A DNA stretch of 64,000 nucleotides. Source: Nannobrachium achirus (lineage: Eukaryota; Chordata; Actinopteri; Myctophiformes; Myctophidae). The notes beneath the pieces are model-generated. The model was given only the letters and a program-made list of their open reading frames with translations, was not told where the DNA came from and did no database searches. Positions within the stretch are counted from its first letter, which is position 1, and every line of letters begins with the position of its first letter. Made by a program: the position numbers and the translations under genes. Below, one piece after another: positions 46,617-55,193 of this stretch. Location of the stretch: contig OY997653.1 in NCBI GenBank assembly GCA_963921795.1, forward strand, positions 62,643,932 to 62,707,931, in the 5' to 3' direction.

Positions 46617-46725
46617 TGAAGCTCAATTTTGTCTGTCAAGCTTGAGGTGGTGGGAAGATCATCCACTGTGACATCTGTCTGTCAAGCTTGAGGTGGTGGG
46701 AAGATCAGATCATCCACTGTGAGAT
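46617..46725. repeat. ~47-bp tandem duplication
   Basis: TCTGTCAAGCTTGAGGTGGT ... CATCCACTGTGA twice, the second with an extra ATCAG. Confidence 0.85.
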
Positions 46726-48102
46726 CTCAGCCAAGCATGCAGAGATGCACTTCTCAATCTGGTTGGCAGAGGAAGGGAAGGAGGAAAAAAGTGTCATTTT
46801 CATAGCAGTGATGGAAGAACTCGATGAATTTAAGCAGGAGGCAAGGGAGTCCAAGTAGACTAGTATAGACCATATTCACAGTTCACACCACGGCCATCTT
46901 GAATTGCGTTACCACATTGGGTGGCAACACATCTGAGCCTGCATTACAAACCATTGTAAACAATGGAGTGATGGTCCCAAAATATGAATTCTGTTCCACC
47001 AATTTCTTTTGACCAAATTGACAAATGGGCAGATCAGATGACAACATCAACATCCATCAAAAGAATCCAAAAACTTTAGAAGTGCTAACATTGCTGTAAC
47101 GTCAGTTAGCTGTAAGTAGATATGGCATATATTTGTTCTAGAGCACCTACATTAGGCCATCATTTTACACATTGTGTTAGTGACTCGTGTTAGTGACACA
47201 AATCTTATTATATTTTAAGATTCCTTCAATTACAAATAATAACAATAAAAAATAATAAATGCTATGTGACAAAATTTAATAAATGTCTACAAATGTAAAT
47301 AATAATGAAAGGCATTCATGAGGAGATCTACCAAACTCTTCTTCATGAACAGTCAAAGTGTTGATTATTCAATTAAAAGTTTGTTACACCGCAATGAGTT
47401 GTACCACTCAATGTCAAATTTAAACTGACACAACCAAAAGTAATTAAGTGCTCATGTCATTTAGGCAAACTAATATAGATTAGGGCTATAGGTCTACGGT
47501 ACCATATACCAGATGTCACACCCTTTGCTGCCTGAATCTATGGACATAACCAGTGTGGTCAGCTTATGCCCTGTTCCCCCCAGGGCTCAATTCGGCAACT
47601 AAAACTATGACGAAAGACGTTTGTTGTCGACCTGCCTCACAAAGCCAGAGTGCAGAAACTATGAACAAATATTTGACATGAAAATGGGTTTAAAAAAAGT
47701 TATTCTATTTATAGAGAGCCCTCACGATGTGACATGTTGTGAACTTGTAGATCGGCTGTTTTCATCATGCACACAATTGTATGATGAAACATAGGCCTAA
47801 ATCAGGCAGTTTGGTCCCTATAGGCCTATAGGCAGTTTGACAATATACTAAGGAGGGACACAATGGCTCTCTTGTATCGATACTTACTTGCTGTATCGTT
47901 GTATACAAAGGTGTGCTTCATGGAATCATGGTGAGGGTATTGAATGCACTAATAAAATAATTTGAAAAGTTTAGCCTGTATGTTTTGGTGGTATTTAAAT
48001 GGGGAAACCTTGAGGTGCATGTGCATAGTTCCAGCACCCTCTGGTGGACACATTTGTGTACAGCGTCAATGCACAGACATACAGGTGGCAACCATAGATG
48101 GC
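46726..48102. other. Intergenic with a half palindrome at 47725-47767
   Basis: GTTGTGAACTTGTAGATCGG plus CTGTTTTCATCA is the right arm of the module only. No gene. Confidence 0.4.
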
Positions 48103-48240
48103 TTGATTGATTGATTGATTGAAGAATTTATTAGAAGTTTGCAATAGAAAAAAGTACAGTTTCATGACAGTACAAATCACTGGTACAAGGTCAACTAAAA
48201 GGAGATCCTAGAAAGCCGAGGCTTATTTCCACAGGAACCA
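48103..48240 (-). mobile_element. LINE 3' end, same family as 6061
   Basis: GATTGATTGATTGATTGAAG then TTTATTAGAAGTTTGCAATA and CACTGGTACAAGGTCAACTA match 6061-6180. Confidence 0.7.
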
Positions 48241-48755
48241 CACATGAATCCTCATATAACATGTTCATCTATCACATAAAATATTTTTTTGTTAATTGTT
48301 AACTTAATTAAACTCTTGTTCTTTTATAGTCTGCATGTTGTCTTTTTCTCATGGACCACTAGGATGTAGCTAGCAACGTTGCTAAACATTTTGACATATT
48401 TAATACTTCAGGATAGATGTTAATGGACTGCATTATTGTCATTCATATATTAATTGTTGATATACTGTGTATATATACACATGTTATTCATTCAAATGGG
48501 TTTAAGCGCTGGCATTGTGTCTTTGGGTCTGTTTGGAGTTGGCACATGCCACTTTCATATGTAACATTCACGTGGTCTGAGTGGGCGGGGGGGCATTTCC
48601 TAGCCAATCTGTATTGCCGAATTATGCATCGTGTCTTACGATGCCAGCTGCAGGCTTGGCCTGTACCAGCAACTGCTTCTGCAAAAGGCTATGATAGCAC
48701 ATGTACTGTACAGTAGCAAACCCACCCACACACTCACAGCAGAAAGAGCTTGCTA
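48241..48755. other. Intergenic, nothing recognised
   Basis: No gene or repeat identified. Confidence 0.35.
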
Positions 48756-48759
48756 GTTG

Positions 48760-48925
48760 ATGAATGTGGAGGCTGGAGAAGATGAAGACAGAGTAGATGA
48801 TGAATGTAGAGGCTGGAGAAGATGAAGACAGAGTAGATGATGAATGTAGAGGCTGGAGAAGATGAAGACAGAGTAGTTGATGAATGGAGAGGCTGGAGAA
48901 GATGAAGACAGAGTAGATGATGAGG
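48760..48925. repeat. 40-bp minisatellite, 4 units
   Basis: GATGAATGTAGAGGCTGGAG then AAGATGAAGACAGAGTAGAT, four units with 1-2 changes. Confidence 0.93.
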
Positions 48926-49204
48926 ATGAGGCTGATAATGACTGAGGATATCATTTAAATAACAGTACACTGCAGAGTAGTGCATGGAACATTACTTTTC
49001 CACGCTACTCCTCCCACAGTTATAACAACAAAGTTGAAGTTATTTCAAGTGAATACTGCAAAGTACTGTAGGCCTACTGTCTAATACACTTTATTCAGTG
49101 TCCTCTAAAATCAACCAAAAACTATGGAAATGAAATGAAACTACTGTTTAAACGGCTATTTTGAAAAATGGAAATTTCAATTACCGGTACCCCAAAACAT
49201 AAAA

Positions 49205-49455
49205 TGGTAAAATGGTAAATGGTGCATTTATATCGCGCTTTTCATAGATTGTGCATTACATTCACCCATTCACACACACATTCATACACCGGTGGCGGAG
49301 GAAACCATGCAAGACACCAACCTACTAGGGGTTCAGAGTCTTGCCCAAGGACTCTTCGACATTAACTCAGGGGGAGCCCGGATTCGAACTGGGAACCCTT
49401 CGGGAACCCTTTGTGCTCTAATAATGGTTTCTCTACCCCTGAGCTATGCCTGTCC
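49205..49455 (-). mobile_element. tRNA-derived SINE
   Basis: Minus strand head GGACAGGCATAGCTCAGGGG with A box, B box AGTTCGAATCC, body CCTTGGGCAAGACTCTGAAC, 3' end GCGATATAAATGCACCATTT. Same family as 9010-9294. Confidence 0.8.
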
Positions 49456-50485
49456 AAATCAGCCAAGCAGTTGCTGAAGTCCATGTAGCCTGTGATTATG
49501 GTAATTGATGCAAATTATGCAAATTAATCGTTGACTTAGGTTCAAGATGACATACATGTTAATATGCTATCAATCTGGGAACCCATCGTCAAAGAAAGGG
49601 CGACACCTATCGGTCTGAGGCTGTCTCGGGAGATTAATATGCTATTGGCTGTTTGTGTTCTTGGAAATAATAATAATCTGCTTATAAAACATAATAAAAT
49701 GTCCAAAAATCATAAAAAGCTATCATGTATAAATTTACTTATATTGACCCTATAAACAAGTATAATGTAAGGTTTTTTTCCCACTCAAATGGTACAGATA
49801 TCTGGTCTGGCCGAAGGACTAAAGTGCAAATAATATTCAGATCCCTGGTTTCAGGTTCTAAGTGTATGCACTTCCAGAATTTGCATAACTTATTGGCCAT
49901 GTTGGCTACTTCTGCTCATTGCCAGTAGAGGCGGCTTATTGGCTCAGCATCTCACCTCCCTGTTTATAGTTTGGTGGCAGTTTGGCTTTGTTAAGGTCAT
50001 GGAGGTGAATGGAAACTATACTAACTATACTAACTATACTAACTATACTAACTATACTATATACTAACTATACTAACTGCTTTGTTAAGGTCATGGAGGT
50101 GAATGGAAATCATACTTGGACGGACAACTGAACAAAAACAACAAAAATGCCAAACAGGGTGTCTGGTGGCACGGCTGGTTGGTGGGCTAACCACACATGC
50201 TCCCAGTAATGGGCAGCGTGGCTTAGGGTCTGGGGTAGGGCCTAGGGCCTAGGGCCTAGGGCCTAGGGCCTAGGGTCTGACTCTTGTCTGTCCTCTTTCT
50301 CTGTACTTGATTTCCTGTGCCTTTACACTCTTCTTATAACACAATAAAAATAACACAAAACGCTGGTAAAAAAGAAATAATGATATGATGGTATTTGACG
50401 ATGATGAATGTTGTCTTCAGCACTAGATCAGCTACTTGGTGGCTCTAGAGTCTGAGCCTTCTTCTCATTTATGTCCGCAGCACTT
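49456..50485. other. Intergenic with two short tandem repeats
   Basis: (ACTATACTAA)n near 50014-50076 and (GGCCTAG)n near 50238-50274. No gene. Confidence 0.45.
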
Positions 50486-50643
50486 ATCGTCACCGTCGGA
50501 CAGAAACCGCCTCCAAGTTTCAAATGTGTACATCCTTTCGCAAAGTAAAGCACTGCTTCATCATACAAGGCCAGCACAAAAAAGTAGTGAAAACAGCTGA
50601 TCTACAAGCACACAAAATGGTTTTGGACATACAAGGTTTCAAT
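50486..50643. mobile_element. Family C element, centre-deleted
   Basis: ATCGTCACCGTCGGACAGAA to TACAAGGTTTCAATACC, but only the left palindrome arm (50584-50617) survives. Confidence 0.6.
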
Positions 50644-50669
50644 ACCACCAAACTGGGTCTCCTCCTGAT

Positions 50670-50800
50670 ACAGTTTACAGTTTGGGCATTTAGCAGACAT
50701 TTTTAATCCAAAGCGACTTGCAACAAGCAGGTAATACATCGCTATAATAAGCAAGATAATATGTCAGTACGTCAACAACAACATAACAATGCATAGCAAT
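50670..50800. mobile_element. SINE/LINE tail fragment
   Basis: GGGCATTTAGCAGACATTTT and AATCCAAAGCGACTTGCAA are the conserved tail words of a widespread fish retroposon. Confidence 0.5.
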
Positions 50801-50914
50801 ATCAATCTAGAAAAAAACAATGAGGTAGACCACGCACCTAATCAGTAAAATCAGTAAAAATCACACCCAATGTGAAGTGAGCGGTGGTCGTGCTTGCATA
50901 ACGTCTTCAATTGG

Positions 50915-50935
50915 TAATTGGTGATGTAATACAGG

Positions 50936-50989
<54 letters not shown>

Positions 50990-51177
50990 TGCTATGGCAA
51001 AACGCTGAGGAAAAAGACTAGGATATAGGTCTAGGATGTAATTGGTGATTTAATATGGCTACACACACACACACATATTGCATTGGCAAAACGCTGAGGA
51101 AAACACATTGCTATGGCAAAACGCTGCGGAAAAGTGGCTACAGATATGTCTAGGATGTAATTGGTTATGTAATATGG

Positions 51178-51273
<96 letters not shown>

Positions 51274-51345
51274 TGCTATGGCAAAACGCTAAGGAAAACG
51301 CATTGCTATGGCAAAACGCTGAGGAAAAGTGGCTACAGACACACG
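50915..51345. repeat. Tandem ~120-bp units each holding (CA)n
   Basis: Units of ATTGCTATGGCAAAACGCTG, GGATGTAATTGGTGATGTAA-like sequence and a (CA)n tract (50939-50987, 51060-51075, 51181-51270). The array lies directly 3' of DRC7-like copy 1. Confidence 0.88.
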
Positions 51346-51384
51346 CACAGCCACTCTATGGAGCGGTTTACCACCGCTCAAAAA

Positions 51385-53958
51385 TCAGTCAAATACACTC
51401 CAGTATTCCTGATGCACCTCCTCCTGAGGCTCCTGATGCACCTCTTCCTGGTGCTCCTGATACTCCTGATAGCCCACCTCCTGATAATATGTATCATAAT
51501 AATCAGATTCATACTCCATCGCTACCAGTGGCTCTATATACTCCTGATAGCCCACCTCCTGATAAGGATAATCAGAATAATAAGATTTATACTCCTTCGC
51601 TACCAGTGGTATAATCTCCTTCTTTCGGGTCCGAGTATCTGGATCGTCAAGCAGGGCCTTCTCATCTAGCTGCTGCTCAAGCTGCTCCGCGGCCAGTGCT
51701 TCTATAGTCTCTTGGATTAGTTGACACTCCTTCTTTTTGTCTTCGATCTTCTGTCGGATCCTCTCATTGAAAATGGAAGATTGTAACTCAACGCCGCCGT
51801 CCTCCTGTTCTCTGGAAGATATGATGGCTCTATGCTCCAACTCAGAGACTCCGAGCTCAAGAATCACCTTCTCCTCTTGCTTTATCAGAGCCAGTGACAT
51901 CTGACACGAATCGGACGGCATGTAGATGTAGGCACTCTCTTTTCTATTTGGCAATTTGATAAAGTACCTGACTCTAGGGGTGATGCGTTCCTCTTCCAAG
52001 TGATAGGTCACCTCGGCACGCTCTTCGGGCAGTAGGAACACTCTCTCTGCTACATCTTCACTGGCCAGCTTCGATCGGTTCCTGTGGAATCTATCTACCA
52101 CTCTCTCTATTGGTCCGTTACACAGCCCAGGTACAACATAGCGGGAGTAGAGGAAGTCCTTCCTGTCCTGAAAGATCTCTGTCATCGCCCATGGCAGCTG
52201 CACTCTCCTTAACAGCCCGTCGGAACGTGAATGCCCATAGAATTCCAGCTCCCGCGCTGTATTCGAAGACAGATGCGCATACCTGTGTGATTTGAGGCAG
52301 AAGCTGCGTCCAGGTGTGAAACGTTCTAACGTGATGTTCTTGTGTGCATGGCCCAGCTCTATCTCTTTCTCCAACAACTGATCATGCCTGTGCTGGAACC
52401 ACTCCCTCGCTGCACTGGGCTGGGTGCATTCCAAGTCTTTGTAGGTGGTGAGACGTGTGACCAGTCCGGTTGAAAGCAGATATGGTGCAAACCTCTCCAC
52501 TTTGGCTTTACGGTAATAGGTCACCTTCTCTCCCCCTGGGTAGCGTGTCTCCATTTCTTGCTTGGAGACTCTGATTTTGCTGACCCAGGATGTGGGCATC
52601 AGGAAATCTTCAAGAAAATATGTTTTCCTAATATCCTTAACCTTTTCTGGCATTGGCTCCATATTTGCTTGTTGAGTCTCTTGATCACCAAGCTCCTTCC
52701 CCTGACACTCCTCTGGTGCTGCTAAGGGCTCCACAATTTCTTCTTGTGTCAGAGTCTTGGGCTGGGCCTTCTCCTTTCCCTTCTTCCCTTGCTGCGCCTT
52801 CTCTCCCTTCTTCCCCTTCTGCTGCTCCTCCTCCACCAGTGGTGGCTCCCCCTCCACCGGTTCCTCCCCCTCCGCCAATCGTTGGGCCTCAAGCTCAAGC
52901 TGGGCCGCAAGCTGGGCCGCAAGCAAGGCCGCAAGCTCAGCCTCCTCCTCCTCCTCCTGCCGCCGACGTAGCTCCTCCTGCTGCTGACGGAGCTTCTCAG
53001 CCAGTCTTGACGCGTTCTGTGTCAGCTTTTGACTATCTGAGCTGTACAGCAAGGGCTGCCACATATCCAAGTCCTCCAGGTTAAACGACACATTCTTGCC
53101 AACATCCTGCTGCATGTTGACCCAGTAGTTGTACTGGTTCCAGATGCTCTCTATGCCGAGAAAGTGTGCGTCTGCCGTGGAGTAGCTTTTCCCAGTTAGT
53201 GCATCAATGAAGAAGTTCTCTTCTACCTTCCGGTTCTCCGATACCACCAGCACCCAGCAGTGGACCAGCGAGGGGTCTGGAGGGAGCCGTTCATGTTCTT
53301 CCACCAGCGAGGGGTCTGTAGGGGGCCTTTCATGTTCTTCCACCAGCGAGGGGTCTGTAGGGGGCCTTTCTTGTTCTTCCTGTAATGGTTGAACTTCCGG
53401 TTGCATTTCCAGCAGTTCAGCATTGACCTCCTCCTGTTCCTCCTCCTGTTCCTCCTCCTCTCTTTCTGTGACCATTAGTGGGCACTCCTGCAAAGTCTGG
53501 CCGAGCAGGCACATCTCTTCATCTGCGTAGCCGCTGACACAGTAAGCATTGTAGCCAGCGCCTAACAGCAAGCTGCACAGCAGTGTGGAGAAATCAATAC
53601 AAGTGCCCTTCTTGTGCCTCTGTAACATGAAGGTGGGGGAGAACAGGTATGTCGGCAAGCTGGTGGGGGGATTCAGGAGTTCCAGTGACAGGCTGTCAGC
53701 TGCAAAGGAGGCACAGCCCTCCCAAGTGTAGAGCTCTTTGTAGGGTAGCAGCGTGGGCCGAATGGTGGTAGCCACAAATTTCCTGACCCCACACTCATTG
53801 AGAGGGCTCAGTAGTAAAGGTTTGCGGTCTGGATAGAGGCCTGTGTACCGCCATTGGAAGACGTCAGAGATCTCCAACAGACGATTCTCCAGAGGCGAGT
53901 TTTCCTTGTAGGAGGGGGGGCATTGAGACGGATCCAAATCCCTGAATGTCTCGGACAT
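51385..53958 (-). CDS. drc7-like: DRC7-like protein, copy 1 (intronless, 857 aa)
   Basis: DRC7 (CCDC135) is a linker subunit of the nexin-dynein regulatory complex of motile cilia and sperm flagella. Recognised by family blocks: CPPSYKENSP near residues 13-22, KGTCIDFSTLLCSLLLGAGY near 117-136, VHCWVLV, FFIDALTG, then MPTSWV through EDVAERVF (about 454-641). The transglutaminase-like triad is C120, H233, D252. Residues 314-445 are an Ala/Glu-rich coiled-coil-like and Lys-rich linker. The tail (about 770-857) is a Tyr/Glu-rich tandem repeat. I start at ATG (MSETFRD); the frame is open upstream but only through a GTG, and an in-frame TGA precedes it with no earlier ATG. No introns, no frameshift. 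Compared with human DRC7 about 60 N-terminal residues and the C-terminal coiled coil are missing, so a retrocopy is inferred. A 5' exon spliced just upstream is an alternative. The GT-rich flank after the stop has only an ATTAAA at 51049-51054. Confidence 0.93.
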   Translation of the reverse strand: MSETFRDLDPSQCPPSYKENSPLENRLLEISDVFQWRYTGLYPDRKPLLLSPLNECGVRKFVATTIRPTLLPYKELYTWEGCASFAADSLSLELLNPPTSLPTYLFSPTFMLQRHKKGTCIDFSTLLCSLLLGAGYNAYCVSGYADEEMCLLGQTLQECPLMVTEREEEEQEEEQEEVNAELLEMQPEVQPLQEEQERPPTDPSLVEEHERPPTDPSLVEEHERLPPDPSLVHCWVLVVSENRKVEENFFIDALTGKSYSTADAHFLGIESIWNQYNYWVNMQQDVGKNVSFNLEDLDMWQPLLYSSDSQKLTQNASRLAEKLRQQQEELRRRQEEEEEAELAALLAAQLAAQLELEAQRLAEGEEPVEGEPPLVEEEQQKGKKGEKAQQGKKGKEKAQPKTLTQEEIVEPLAAPEECQGKELGDQETQQANMEPMPEKVKDIRKTYFLEDFLMPTSWVSKIRVSKQEMETRYPGGEKVTYYRKAKVERFAPYLLSTGLVTRLTTYKDLECTQPSAAREWFQHRHDQLLEKEIELGHAHKNITLERFTPGRSFCLKSHRYAHLSSNTARELEFYGHSRSDGLLRRVQLPWAMTEIFQDRKDFLYSRYVVPGLCNGPIERVVDRFHRNRSKLASEDVAERVFLLPEERAEVTYHLEEERITPRVRYFIKLPNRKESAYIYMPSDSCQMSLALIKQEEKVILELGVSELEHRAIISSREQEDGGVELQSSIFNERIRQKIEDKKKECQLIQETIEALAAEQLEQQLDEKALLDDPDTRTRKKEIIPLVAKEYKSYYSDYPYQEVGYQEYIEPLVAMEYESDYYDTYYQEVGYQEYQEHQEEVHQEPQEEVHQEYWSVFD

Positions 53959-54067
53959 GTAAAATTGCTGGATAGTGAATAACACTTCTCCTTTAGTGGG
54001 TTGCTTAATATCGTATGAGCGAAAATAATCAACTTGCCTATTAGTACCACTTGGTCAACCAACGTGT

Positions 54068-54093
54068 GACGTACATATAGCCTCAGCCAATCG
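54068..54093 (-). promoter_or_regulatory. Promoter-like block of DRC7-like copy 1
   Basis: Reading the minus strand, GATTGGCTGAGGCTATATGT is followed by ACGTCAC: an inverted CCAAT box, a TATA-like CTATATG and a CRE-like TACGTCA, about 115-135 bp before the ATG. The same block precedes all three copies although surrounding sequence of copy 3 has diverged. Function is inferred from conservation and position. Confidence 0.4.
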
Positions 54094-55055
54094 CTATGTG
54101 GGGTTGAAAATACTTGCATGCCATTATATTAAAAAAAATTGTCACAATCACCTTGACAGCACCCATTTGGATGCCTTGGAAGCATTGAGTTTATAAAATG
54201 ACCATCGCCATATTAGTTCATGCCACTATCATAGATTTTCTGTAGCCAGAAGCTTCGCTTAAGGCTATGCATTGCTACACCTCTGCTCTGTGCGTATCAC
54301 ACGTTTTTCTCAGTATGACACCTGGGGGTCAAGCTACCTAGAAGAGTGTTTGTATGTCAGTGGCTAATCCGTGCCAAAAACTCTTGTGCGCACTGTATGT
54401 AGATCAAGGATGTAAATCCCTGAATATTTATTATCTTCTTAAAAAAAATCTAAATCAGGTCCACCGTCTCACAGGGAGACCGTTTATTAGTCCCTAATCT
54501 AGTTAGGTTACTTGTTTTACGGTGTGTCGCTGCAGGGGGGTTGCTGTCTAAAAGAGGGTCTGTCTGTGTGTCCCAAGCAAATCTCGCAAAACCGCTGGAC
54601 TGATCAGCGCCACATTTCATGTGCACATAGGCCAAAATAACTTCACTAAGTATATTATTTTAAACCTTTTGACATTTTTAACTTTAATTTGTAATGGAAG
54701 GGAATCATACATTGTGAATGTGTCATCTACGACTGATAGATGAAGTCCGCAATCGACTTCCATGCCCTTCTCATGTGAATCGAGATCCACACGTTTACAT
54801 TTTATTGATTCATTTATTTTCTAAGTCTATATGCTGTAGTCTCATAGCTTTAAGCTGTGTTCACACAGGAGGTGAATATGTTTCCATGCAGCGCGATTAC
54901 ATACTGTACTAGGTAAATGTAAATTGATGCAACACTACAGTGGATGGCACGAATGAGGCGAACTGGGCAATACGAATGCATGAAAAATAGTGACATTCAC
55001 TTCACTTTTCACGTCTCGACAGCCAACCGGTGTGCCCTTTTAGATACTGTGACCT

Positions 55056-55113
55056 TTTATTGATTTTGACACACCAATAATGAGAATTGTTAATCCTTTT
55101 TTCATTATTTATT
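55056..55113 (-). terminator. Poly(A) signals of DRC7-like copy 2
   Basis: TTTATT on the plus strand at 55108-55113 and 55056-55061 gives two AATAAA hexamers 81 and 133 bp after the copy 2 stop on the minus strand, in AT-rich sequence. Confidence 0.5.
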
Positions 55114-55193
55114 GTCTTGTTTTTTAATTTAATTTGTTATTTTTCATATTGGGTTAGAGTCTCTGGATTGCCAAGTTCAGCCTCTTCCTGCTG

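Noticed and set aside
52653..53084. Antisense Pro/Ala-rich open frame across DRC7-like copy 1 (also 56132-56536 in copy 2)
   Set aside because: Mirror of the Glu/Gln-rich linker codons; shadow of the real gene.
53959..53985. Extended starts of DRC7-like copies 1 and 2 (extra nine residues ending IQQFY)
   Set aside because: The extension begins at GTG, which is not a normal eukaryotic start; the first in-frame ATG is MSET, matching copy 3.
54040..54070. RFX X-box near the DRC7-like promoters (GTTGACCAAGTGGTAC)
   Set aside because: Only half-matches the GTNRCC-RGYAAC consensus and is weaker still in copy 3.
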